14,521 bases of DNA. Source: DALYLB01 sp046154695 (lineage in GTDB: Bacteria > Acidobacteriota > Blastocatellia > RBC074). Where the stretch lies: NCBI GenBank assembly GCA_046154695.1, contig JBJXFI010000348.1, positions 1-14,521 on the forward strand, read 5' to 3'. The translations under genes were made by a program, and so were the position numbers. Below, piece by piece: positions 1 through 8,900 of the stretch (the first letter of the stretch is position 1; each line of letters opens with the position of its first letter). The notes beneath the pieces are model-generated. The model saw only the letters and a program-made list of their open reading frames with translations. It did no database searches and was not told where the DNA came from.

Positions 1-1
1 T

Positions 2-112
<111 letters not shown>

Positions 113-115
113 ATA

Positions 116-128
116 GGGTAGACTACCC
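116..128. repeat. 13-bp palindrome just after the transposase stop
   Basis: GGGTAG (116-121) and CTACCC (123-128) are perfect inverted arms around a single A. The site lies 3 nt past the stop of the transposase-like fragment, where an insertion sequence's right terminal repeat would be expected. The matching left end is outside the window, so this role is a guess. A second weak inverted pair, GCCTTCC (129-135) with GGAAGGC (156-162), follows. Confidence 0.4.
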
Positions 129-237
129 GCCTTCCTTCTCTTACCTAGTATTGCCGGAAGGCAAAGAAGCATCCACATCTCTTGTTGATTCATCACGAAA
201 CAAGCTGATGTCAGGACACATTTGAAAAAAACGGCCT

Positions 238-267
238 CGCTCTTCGCCGCGTTAGCGGCGAAGAGCG
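238..267 (-). terminator. Rho-independent terminator of the three-gene operon
   Basis: Two perfectly complementary 13-base arms, 238-250 (CGCTCTTCGCCGC) and 255-267 (GCGGCGAAGAGCG), flank the 4-base loop 251-254. Read on the minus strand, the stem is followed by six bases and then a run of seven T (231 down to 225). On the plus strand no T run follows, so the site serves the minus-strand operon whose last stop is 98 nt away. The gap between stem and T run is longer than in an ideal intrinsic terminator, but stem strength and position support the call. Confidence 0.72.
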
Positions 268-365
268 GAGATTTCTGGTAAAAACAAAAGCGTCCAGACA
301 TCAGTCGATCATCTGCTTTTCGACCATGGCTGCAGAGGCCGTGAGTAATTTCGAAATTTTTTCTC

Positions 366-1946
366 CTACTGTCGCAGCGCCAACCTGGCGGTTGACACGT
401 AAAATTTTACTGAGGCGCGATCCCCGTCAGACTTGCCTGAATCTTCACCCCAAACAACAGTGAATGCAGACGCCTCGCTGTCGTGTTTCATCGGTGTCGA
501 ATCCAAACCAGTGCAAATATGGTTTGAGATGTTGAAGCGGAAAAGAAGTCCCTTCTCACCGTCTTTGGGATTCAGGTCATGCAAGGTGCCGTCATCCACT
601 CGCGGCCCATTACCGAATCCGGTATTTTTAAGGTCAACGCCGTTCTCATCATAAAGTTTGTATGTGATATTGATTTCCTTTTTTCCGGTCGGATCGTTTT
701 GGGCAAAGTAGATTGTCTTCCAGGGCGGAGCGATGCTACGGCCTGTGCGTTGCACAGCTTCGAGAAACTCCACATCCTCGACGAAAATTTTCGCGAAGAA
801 GTCCGGTTGGCCGACGAATGCGGAACGTTTGTCCTCTTCGCCCACTTCCAGAGTTCTGATGATTACGGCAGACTCGTCGAGCGAGAGTTTGGGGATTGAT
901 GGCGGATTCGTTGGCAATGGAACATTCTTTACGTAAAGACCCGGAGTGAGCAGGTTGACCGGTATCATTAGATCCAGCATTTGCCGAACGAAAAGCGATT
1001 GACCAAGCGGCGCCCAGTTTATGTAAGCTTTCCTAAAGCGAAAACCACTCCCACTGTGATTGCCTTTCCAATGTCCATCCTGGCCATCGAGAGGTAGATA
1101 AAGAGAAAGGGTGCGGGCGGCGTCCAAATCTTTTTCCAAATCTTCCTCAGAGCCGCAGGGGGGCTTGTACTCTTGAGCAAGCTTCCATAGATCGACCTGA
1201 GTCTGACTGGTAATCGCTTCAACCCATGAATGAATTGCACTCACCCATTCGCACGATGCAACGTATGCGAATACATAAGCTTCGTCCCACCTGGGACGGA
1301 TGTATGAGTCTTTGTTGAGACCCTTTAAATAATCTCCGTGATAGGCAGGCAGATCGAGAGAACTCGCCGGATACGCACCGGTGAAGATATTAGGCAGGCC
1401 GACCACAGATGAACTGAACCAAGTCTCGGTGCGGAAAGTGTCACCGGCTGTTTTAGGATGCGTTTCGACCCAATTTGAGTGGGTGTAAAAGTCCTGCACG
1501 GCATGCAAAGAGGCGCCCATCAAAGTAAGGAATTTCAGCACGCCCTGATTTCTGTCTGATGACTTTGCAACCTCTCTGGCAGTTTGTTGAACGGCATCTC
1601 TTGTATTAGCCGTCAGCCGAATCCAGTAGTCCCAAACCTCTCCAGTGTTAAAGAGGTTGTCGAAGTGTAGTTTGACCGCCCGCTCTTCGATGATTTTGCG
1701 CTCGACCGAAGTATATTTGTTTGGATTGCCGGCGTAATAGTCAACCAGCCAGTTCTCAAACTGTACAACCTTAATTGCCGGATCCTTGAAGCCAACGCGG
1801 GACAAAGCGGCTCTGGTCAAGTCGACGTGATGCCCTGTGTCGAAGGCTAAAGCAGGCGTCGGCTGCAGCATGAGGGAAACTGGCAGCATCGCGCACATTA
1901 TCGTTTGAAAAACTCTGCTCATTGAAAATGACAAACGCCTTCGCAT
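366..1946 (-). CDS. HET-C-related secreted protein, putative zinc-dependent phospholipase/nuclease fold
   Basis: This 526-residue protein is third in the operon. The chosen ATG at 1946 follows GGAGG with a 6-nt spacer; the frame is open upstream to 2027, but that would overlap the preceding gene and lacks such a site. Residues 1-34 look like a Sec signal peptide: MRRR, a hydrophobic core, then PALA before Phe35. The mature protein begins FDTGHHVDLTRAAL (His39, His40). It later has LHFDN (His94, Asp96) and LHAVQDFYTHSNWVE (His148, Asp152, His156). This His/Asp pattern is the signature I associate with bacterial HET-C-related proteins, which share the zinc phospholipase C/P1 nuclease type of helical fold. 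Residues about 360-526 appear beta-rich, with a segment (DFFAKIFVEDVEF ... IAPPW) like C2-type beta sandwiches. Substrate and enzymatic activity are inferred, not shown. Expected location is periplasmic or extracellular. Confidence 0.75.
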   Translation of the reverse strand: MRRRLSFSMSRVFQTIMCAMLPVSLMLQPTPALAFDTGHHVDLTRAALSRVGFKDPAIKVVQFENWLVDYYAGNPNKYTSVERKIIEERAVKLHFDNLFNTGEVWDYWIRLTANTRDAVQQTAREVAKSSDRNQGVLKFLTLMGASLHAVQDFYTHSNWVETHPKTAGDTFRTETWFSSSVVGLPNIFTGAYPASSLDLPAYHGDYLKGLNKDSYIRPRWDEAYVFAYVASCEWVSAIHSWVEAITSQTQVDLWKLAQEYKPPCGSEEDLEKDLDAARTLSLYLPLDGQDGHWKGNHSGSGFRFRKAYINWAPLGQSLFVRQMLDLMIPVNLLTPGLYVKNVPLPTNPPSIPKLSLDESAVIIRTLEVGEEDKRSAFVGQPDFFAKIFVEDVEFLEAVQRTGRSIAPPWKTIYFAQNDPTGKKEINITYKLYDENGVDLKNTGFGNGPRVDDGTLHDLNPKDGEKGLLFRFNISNHICTGLDSTPMKHDSEASAFTVVWGEDSGKSDGDRASVKFYVSTARLALRQ

Positions 1947-1957
1947 CGCTTTCCTCC
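1947..1957 (-). promoter_or_regulatory. Ribosome binding site deciding the start of the HET-C-related gene
   Basis: On the minus strand GGAGG (1957-1953) is followed by AAAGCG and then ATG at 1946. This near-ideal site places the start 28 nt after the upstream stop and makes the signal peptide begin with MRRR. It argues against the upstream in-frame start at 2027, which would add 27 non-signal-like residues. Confidence 0.8.
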
Positions 1958-1974
1958 AATCGGAGACATCAGCT

Positions 1975-4900
1975 TCAGATTTCCAGCATGTCGGCGTAGA
2001 CAACTCGCGCCACATTCTGGTTGCCATCGGCCGAGAATGTCTCGTATTCCCGGACGATCAGGCGATACTTGCCGTGTTTCACTTCTTTCTCAAGATCTAT
2101 TTCGCCGTGCCAGATCGTCTCTACACTGTCACCAGCCATTTCAGGCTTCAAGCCGGTGACTTTACCTGGAACCGGAATCCAGCCCGCTACCGACTCTTTG
2201 TCTCGCTCCTCGACTGAGACTTCAATCTTGCTCGGTCCATCTTGGGCTGCTGAATTCTGATAGCCGATGCCCTGAACTTTGATCGTAAGATGTTTCGGGC
2301 TTTTACGGTCGAGCATGACAGTCAGGCTCCGCCCTGGCGCGGGCTGAATGAAGTCGGCTACATCGACGCGCGAGAGGTGGCAATCGCGTACGATATTGTC
2401 ATTAGCGTCTTTCTTGATTACGGAGTTGGGCTGGAATCGCGCCAGCGCCAGCCGCACGAATGGGAAGTAAGCCTCGCTGGTATCCATCTCGATGTCGCAG
2501 TACCAGAGCTGGCGGTCGTGGTCGAAGCAGGTTTTGTATCCAGCTACGTGGACTAGATAATTCTGGTTGTAGAGGCTCCCGTCTTTCGGCATCAACTCTT
2601 CCAGCGTGAACTTCTGTCGTGCGCCGGACGGGGCGGATCTTTGCGGCTCAGCGTTAAAGAAAGACTCGGCGTTGAGATATTTGTCTACCGAATTGGATTT
2701 CCGAATCGGATCCATTCCCCATTGGCTGACATAGGATTTAATCCGGTTTGGGAGCTCGCGTGGCGGATCGGTCAATCCCACACTCGCCGCGGCTCGCGTC
2801 AACCGATTGGTTTTGAAGTGCTCCGCCGCGCCGGGCCACAGCACCACGCCGAGCAGTTCGCCCTCGCCTGAAGAATACCAGGGGCGGTCGAGGTAAACGC
2901 GCAATCCGCCGCCCTTTCGCTCGTGTGTCAGCGTCTCGGTCTTCGCTCTATTGTCTTTCGTCCTCTGCGGCTCGGTCCAGCCGAACATAGGAATGACGTA
3001 GCGAATTTTCGGCGCGTCGGGCCTGGCTGAGTTAAGCACATGCACGATTTGACGCTCTTTAATCGGAGTTTCGCGGGTAACCGGAGTCTTTTGTGTGTGG
3101 ATGCCATTGCGAATCTGTTCGGGCGTGAAAAACTGTTCCAGGAAGCGCGTGGTTGCGGTAACGCGGCAGGTTACACTGCGATATTTGGTGTCGCCGAACC
3201 GAAGGCGCGCGTGATTGCTCTCGCTGTCTTTCACGTCACTCGAAGATTCGACCGGAAATTCGAGAACATCTGGGGCGAGATAATTGATATTCCGGTCGAA
3301 GGCGTGCAGGCTCCCTTTAATCTCTCCCAGCGAGGTTTGAAGCAGATCGTCAACCGGCTCCTTCCATTCACCGGTCAGATCGAGTTTACCCGTGCTGCGA
3401 GTGTCAAAGCCGATGTTTCCCCTCAACTCCGCGGATGTTTGGCCGAAATCGCGCGTGATCACTATGCGCTGGTCGTTCTTCTCACCGTCGGATTTTATAG
3501 ACAGTTTCGGTTCCTTCAGCGGCTGCTGCACGGCGTGCATCAGCGTCAGCTCGCGAGGCGGGGTGAGTAACCAGAATTGACCGCCAGTCGCTTCCCGTGT
3601 CGTCAACGCGGTGACTGTTTCTAAGTTGATTCCTTCCCACATCGCCATCAATTTAAGATCATCTCGGTTCAACAAGGAGCTGATCTGGAGTTTTATGATC
3701 GCGGCTTTAGGCAACTTCACGTCCAGAACACCTCTGCGTTTTTCGCAACGAGGCTGCCCTTCGGTTTCGGAAAGCACTATGCGAACCGGTAGCAGGTCAG
3801 GCCATTTTCCATCGAACTGAAGCTGGATCGTTTCGTTCGTTCCCGGCGCTTGGTGCACGGCCATGCCGGAAGCGAGCGGATCGGGCAGGTAAGGCAGAAC
3901 CAGTTGTTCCTCGGGATGCACGCCATCTCTGGCAAATTCTCCATCACGTCCGGCTATTTCGTATTTTAACTCGGCGGGTGCCTGCGAGATATCCAGCTTA
4001 CCGTGCAGTTCGGCCATTAACACCGAACTCTTTGGCGGCGCGACGTGTCGCTCCGAAGTGCGAGAGGTTCTACCGTCATAATTGCTGCGGAGCACCAGGT
4101 GATCCAATGATTCGCCCGGCATCTTCTTCGGGTCTGTACGTGCAACCAGAACCGGTGATCCTACCGGTTCGAACCGGCGGAACGTCAATTCTTCGGATGC
4201 GTTTTCAAATTCGCCTACATTCGCGGCGGCCATATTGTTCCCCGCCAGGTCTACGGCTCGGGCGCGCATTCTATAACGGAAACCGAAACGCAGCGGAGTG
4301 AGCGATCCGTGCTTTGGCCGCACCCTGGCCGTCAGCGGGGTGTTATTCGCCTCATCCGGTTTGAGATGGATCGGTTTGCCATCCTTGCCAATCGCTTTTT
4401 CCGGACGTGGCGCGACAGGACTCCATCCGTTCCAGAGGAAGATTGATTCGTGGGCGAATACCTTTTTCCCTGTTGGTGAGTCTTCGTGTGTGATACCGAG
4501 CGAGACGTGGCCTTCGTCGGAGATAGAATCCACCTCGACATCCGGAACTTCAAACTTGATTTCGCGCTTGCACAAGGGGTGCCATCTTCCTCTATTATTG
4601 CCCGAAGCCCAGATGTCAATCCGATAACCGCGCACCAGTTGTTCGGCGTCGAGGATGATCTCCTGATTATTTCGGAGCATGCGTTCTATCACCATCGGTT
4701 GTTTGAGCTCCGCGGCGATTGTTTTCGCGCGATCTTTCTTCACGATGGAGATGCCGGATGTTCTGAGTGATGGCGGAATCAGGCTATCGGGTTTGTCAGT
4801 CGAAAGGCTGGCGGCGGTACGATACAGATTGGCAGCGAAATCAAAAACATTGAGCGCCACGCCGTCAACGTCCAGTTGCACAATATTGTAAAGCCCAGCC

Positions 4901-5940
4901 TCTCGATTGAGCATAAGCATCCCATCGCACAGCCCCAGAGGCGGGTTGGAAGGCTTTTCACTCGGCGCAGCGGCGAAGCGTTGCCGCCCGGAATCCAGGT
5001 GGTATCGCGTCTTTGGCAACATGGTCTCGATGCCGGCCTTGTCCCAATTCACCCAGACAACGCCTTTCGCCGCAATCTTCAAATCGAATTCGAGATCGAA
5101 GACCAGTCCGAGCTGGCGCAGGAGAGCCGGGTACTCGGCCATGTGCGCAACACGGCGATGAAACTCAATCTGTCTTCTTCGATCCTCCTGTTTCGCCTTC
5201 TCCCGTTCAGCTATTGGAGGCGGTTCGGGTCTCCATCTACGGTCGTGAAAAGCGACCACCTGTTCAAACATCTCCTGGTCTTTCGCTTTTAGCGTTGGCT
5301 GGAGCGGATTCGATGAGGGCGAGGGGTCCGGCGGTGGAACGAGGATTCTGCCGAATGACTCTTTGCTGTCGAGAAGAAAGCGCAGATCGGGAGGCGGTAC
5401 GGCTGGCGGGCCTGACCTTTGATCGCCTGTCTCGGTGTTTGACCTCAATTGTACGTATGTCGCTGCGGATTGCACTGCCGCTCTGGTGTAGATTTCACTG
5501 ATGACCTGATGAACGTCAAAGACCGGGAAAGAGTTTGGGTTATCGCCGAGCGCAGCAAACGATGCCAGTGTTGTCGAAGGCTCGATCAATGCCTCGATTC
5601 CGGAAAAAAGCTTCTCCCACAATTTGTCGTTCTGCTTGTGCGCGATTTTAATCGCCTGGATCGGCTGCGAGTCGGGCTTGCCCTCTTCCCGGAATTTGAT
5701 CGTGAAATTTGAGTCGCGGACGAACGAAGTCCATTTCTCGAAGAGAGTGCCTTTCACGCAAACATAGGTTCCTTCCTTGACCGTTCCGTTTAAGCAGGCA
5801 GATGTACCTTGATTCGGATCGGGTGAAAGGTAAATCGCCGGTGTCACAAAGACGGAGAGCTTCAATCTATCCGGCGATGCGAATCCGTTGGGCAGCGCTG
5901 TTAACTTAACCTGCTCGATGATTTTGATCTCTTCGGTCAC
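1975..5940 (-). CDS. Large conserved-looking protein of unknown function, operon gene B
   Basis: I do not recognise a characterised function. The 1321-residue product has no signal peptide and no obvious membrane span. I start it at the second of two tandem GTG codons (5940), 6 nt after GGAG and just past the upstream stop; an ATG at 6000 would overlap gene A by 47 bp without a good binding site. Visible features, numbered from 5940: a Pro-rich stretch with a charged helical segment (about 200-275); GYRIDIWASG (438-447); RYRMRARAVDLAGNN (555-569), typical of a strand pair in Fn3/Ig-like beta sandwiches; LTLMHAVQQPL (798-808); YVSQWGMDPI (1070-1079); a WYCDIEMDTSEAYFPFVRL block (1146-1164); LSRVDVADFIQPAPGRS (1189-1205); and YRLIVREYETF near the end. 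Their dense aromatic and charged character suggests strong constraint, and similar phrases recur, from memory, in large bacterial hypothetical proteins. Placement between two exported products suggests it acts with them. Confidence 0.8.
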   Translation of the reverse strand: MTEEIKIIEQVKLTALPNGFASPDRLKLSVFVTPAIYLSPDPNQGTSACLNGTVKEGTYVCVKGTLFEKWTSFVRDSNFTIKFREEGKPDSQPIQAIKIAHKQNDKLWEKLFSGIEALIEPSTTLASFAALGDNPNSFPVFDVHQVISEIYTRAAVQSAATYVQLRSNTETGDQRSGPPAVPPPDLRFLLDSKESFGRILVPPPDPSPSSNPLQPTLKAKDQEMFEQVVAFHDRRWRPEPPPIAEREKAKQEDRRRQIEFHRRVAHMAEYPALLRQLGLVFDLEFDLKIAAKGVVWVNWDKAGIETMLPKTRYHLDSGRQRFAAAPSEKPSNPPLGLCDGMLMLNREAGLYNIVQLDVDGVALNVFDFAANLYRTAASLSTDKPDSLIPPSLRTSGISIVKKDRAKTIAAELKQPMVIERMLRNNQEIILDAEQLVRGYRIDIWASGNNRGRWHPLCKREIKFEVPDVEVDSISDEGHVSLGITHEDSPTGKKVFAHESIFLWNGWSPVAPRPEKAIGKDGKPIHLKPDEANNTPLTARVRPKHGSLTPLRFGFRYRMRARAVDLAGNNMAAANVGEFENASEELTFRRFEPVGSPVLVARTDPKKMPGESLDHLVLRSNYDGRTSRTSERHVAPPKSSVLMAELHGKLDISQAPAELKYEIAGRDGEFARDGVHPEEQLVLPYLPDPLASGMAVHQAPGTNETIQLQFDGKWPDLLPVRIVLSETEGQPRCEKRRGVLDVKLPKAAIIKLQISSLLNRDDLKLMAMWEGINLETVTALTTREATGGQFWLLTPPRELTLMHAVQQPLKEPKLSIKSDGEKNDQRIVITRDFGQTSAELRGNIGFDTRSTGKLDLTGEWKEPVDDLLQTSLGEIKGSLHAFDRNINYLAPDVLEFPVESSSDVKDSESNHARLRFGDTKYRSVTCRVTATTRFLEQFFTPEQIRNGIHTQKTPVTRETPIKERQIVHVLNSARPDAPKIRYVIPMFGWTEPQRTKDNRAKTETLTHERKGGGLRVYLDRPWYSSGEGELLGVVLWPGAAEHFKTNRLTRAAASVGLTDPPRELPNRIKSYVSQWGMDPIRKSNSVDKYLNAESFFNAEPQRSAPSGARQKFTLEELMPKDGSLYNQNYLVHVAGYKTCFDHDRQLWYCDIEMDTSEAYFPFVRLALARFQPNSVIKKDANDNIVRDCHLSRVDVADFIQPAPGRSLTVMLDRKSPKHLTIKVQGIGYQNSAAQDGPSKIEVSVEERDKESVAGWIPVPGKVTGLKPEMAGDSVETIWHGEIDLEKEVKHGKYRLIVREYETFSADGNQNVARVVYADMLEI

Positions 5941-5953
5941 CACGCTCTCCTTG
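5941..5953 (-). promoter_or_regulatory. Ribosome binding site deciding a GTG start for gene B
   Basis: Right after the TGA of gene A (5956-5954) the minus strand reads CAAGGAGAGC, then GTG (5943) and GTG (5940). The second GTG lies 6 nt from GGAG and is the better-spaced start. The alternative ATG pair at 6000/5997 lies inside gene A and is preceded only by a weak G-rich stretch. Confidence 0.65.
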
Positions 5954-8900
5954 TCAAACGCCGGTTGCGAACGCGCCGCAGTAATCGTGCCATTCATCAT
6001 GCCCCATCAACTCTTCGAATGTAGGCGCGCGCTGGTCTTCGCCTGCGGATAGACTGCTAGTCGCCGCTGCATTGAGCGGTGACGCACTGGACTCGCGCGA
6101 TCCGCTGAACTCACGTTCAACTGTCAGCTCAATGTCCTTGCTAAAGAATAGAATGCTGATAGAAACCGTGACTCTGGCTATACCCCAGATTCTGCCGTCG
6201 CTGTTTCTGTAACTCAAGCCGAGGAAGAACTCGACCGAGAGACTAATGATGCCGAGGATATCCAGCTCGCCGCCGCACCGCAGATAACCGGTCAGCGTTA
6301 CCCCTTTGTTGGGGCCGTCTTTTTCATACACAAACCTGAATCCGGCGAAGATGTAGACTTTGCCGCTCGCCACTGCGATATCAAGCGAGAGCACCCCTCC
6401 GAACTCGATGCCAACCATGAAGAATTCAATTCCATGAAGACTCAACTTGGTAACAAAATATCCGCCTCCGCCCAGGAACGTGACTGCGACCAAGAACGGA
6501 TCGCTCGGTTCTCCGAAAGAAAACCGGAGGCTTAATGGTGTATCGCCCTTGAGCGGCAGATGCACCTGGATTGCGAAGCGCATGTTCAGCAGACTGAAGA
6601 CGCCGATGGTAATGTTGGGAATCGCGATGGCCAGGCTCGCCGTAACGACGCCCTCATTGACCTCGATCTTGAGCCCCTTCATACCGGGAATTCGCTTCTG
6701 CAGCGCCTGGACGAAATCCAATGCTTCGAGGAAGACAACCGGAGGGTTGGCGAGCGAGACGTCAATGTTTGGTTTCTGTCCGCTGCTGGAGACGAAGTCG
6801 AGCCGGTCGAAGATGATTCTGATAGCTTGGATGATTTCAACGTTGAAAGTGCGCAGCTCGCCGCGCAGATCATAGGTCGTTGCGCCGCCCGACTTGAGGT
6901 TGGTCTGCGTAACCAACTGAAGCGAGAAACCCGACTCATCACGCGGAGTGAATTTGGCGATGGCGACTCCAAACTCTTTTAGTTTGGGCTGCCACTCCAT
7001 CCGGCTCTCAACCGCGGCAGGCGGACCGTCATTGTTGAAGATCATGCGGGTGGCGATCTTAGGCACGATCCGTCCGTCTCCCGCCGCGAACTTCAAACCT
7101 GATTGGATAACGTCTTTCAGGTTGAATACTCCGAGAATCTTCGCTTGTACCTGCTGTAGCAGCGCATCGGAGTTGAACTCCCCTTTTGCGAGCGCTTCGA
7201 AGCCTTCCCCGACCGATCCGAAGCGGCGGGATAGCGCCTGGATGTTGAGATCCGGTTTGACCACTCCAACTGATCTGGTATCTGGCAGGCTGAGATTGAT
7301 TTTGTCATCGGCTATCTTCGCAAAAACCTCGCCGGCGTTATTCGCCGCGTCGAGACCGTTTTGTATGTAGTTTTCATCCCAGTTGATCGGCACGTCTTTG
7401 GCCGAGCCGAGAATCTGTTCGAGCGCCGGGATCTTGACCGTCGCCTGTTCGACAACGGCATTCCAGGGCGGCAACGGCGGTTCGAAAGGCAGCGAGCAGG
7501 CGTCAGCCGCAGCCGCAATCTTTGCCGCCAGATCTTGGGGGGGCGTCGAATTCAGAAATGGGACGATGCCACCGAACCGTATGCGGCGCGTTTCGTAGGT
7601 TGTGTCGCCGGGTTCTTTCGAGGCAACAAAGGCGATTTTCTGCCCATTTAGATCGCAGTTGCTCTCTTCCGCTTGGGCGTATGCGCTTCTGACGGCCCTC
7701 ATTACCGCATCGTTGAACCTGTTTTTGTAGACGACAAAGATGGCCGGAGCATCGCATTCCGATATGCGTCCTGTGGCGTCTTCCTTCACTAGGTGGAAGA
7801 GGAATTTCTTTGCGCAGACCTGCGGCCAGAAGGTGCATTTGCCTTGATTGGCTATGCTGTTGTTCTCCGGTTGATCCAGATCAGGTGTTTCCGGTGTCTT
7901 AATGGTGATGCTGCGAAAAGGCATCTGCCGGTTAACGGACATATCAGCAGCATTGCCGTATTTCATCGTCTCCTGCTCCACCTTCAGGTAGAGGCGCTGG
8001 CGCAGGTAGGCTGTGATCGGGCTATTTGGAGCTTTTCGCTGGAATTTTCGCTCGGTGATCTGAATAAGCGAGGCGCGATGTCCGAACGGGTAGAGGTATC
8101 CGCCGTAAACGATCTTGACATAATGGTCTCTCCCCATGGTCGCAAGGTGGCGCCAGCCTCTGATTGACAGTACCTCGATCTTCGTTTGGTCTTCTTTTCT
8201 TCTGGCGTCGGGCCAGCCGGCATTCGAATCAAGCCAGGCGCCGAGTGACGAGAGCATCAACCGTTTTACTTTTATCGGGATGGGATCAAGTTTGACCCAG
8301 GTTTGGTTTTCCTCGCTTCCCTTATTCTCCTGTAGTTCAGTGAAGTTCGACGTGAGATGGACAATCTCATAGCGGTCTGCCGCTTCCATTGCCATTCGAA
8401 ACTTATCACACGGGTCTTTCGGATCAATTTCAGGCTGCGTGCAAAGGTCTGGCGGCGATTTGAGGCCAACGTCGGGCGACCAGATGGCGCGAATCGTGCG
8501 GTAATATTGGTTCTCCTCGTCGAGCGTACCCGGCTTGCCTGGCTCGCTCGGTTCGCCTCGCACGGCTAGCCGTGTGTGCCAAAGCTCAATCCAATTCACG
8601 CCAGGTTTTGCTTTATCCCGCTGCGCATCATTGGATGACTCGTAAATTGTTTTTCCAGACGTGTTTTTCGAATTCAATCGGGCGATCGGTTTGATGGAAT
8701 GCGCCCATCCGGCCAGATGGTTCGGCGAGAGCGTCAACCGGTAGGGAAGCTCAATCGCTGTTTCAATTTTATCCGGCTCTTGGATTTTGCTATCCGTCGT
8801 TTCGCCCAGCGGCTGAGCAGTCGGTGCGACATTCAATTTAAATTTCGACCAACCGAGCAATTCATCGAGCGTGTAAGGGATGGTCTGGGTTTCATCAGGA

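Larger units (their letters stand above)
113..365. other. Intergenic region between the transposase-like fragment and the operon
   Basis: This stretch holds the palindrome at 116-128, a weak inverted pair at 129-162, a small TTGCC/GGCAA hairpin at 151-164 and the operon terminator at 238-267. A 65-codon minus-strand reading frame (104-301) crosses it but runs straight through the terminator stem and has no recognisable protein features, so I do not call it a gene. I see no tRNA, other RNA gene or promoter here. Confidence 0.6.

Noticed and set aside
238..267. Long inverted repeat considered as an attachment site or CRISPR-like repeat
   Set aside because: Single copy, tight 4-base loop, T run on the minus-strand side and location after the operon all fit an intrinsic terminator better.
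1947..2027. Longer form of the HET-C-related gene overlapping gene B
   Set aside because: It would bury the signal peptide 27 residues in and lacks a binding site, whereas ATG 1946 has GGAGG at ideal spacing.
3040..3570. 176-codon plus-strand frame inside gene B
   Set aside because: Antisense to a 1321-codon gene with consistent motifs and operon context; no binding site or recognisable domain.
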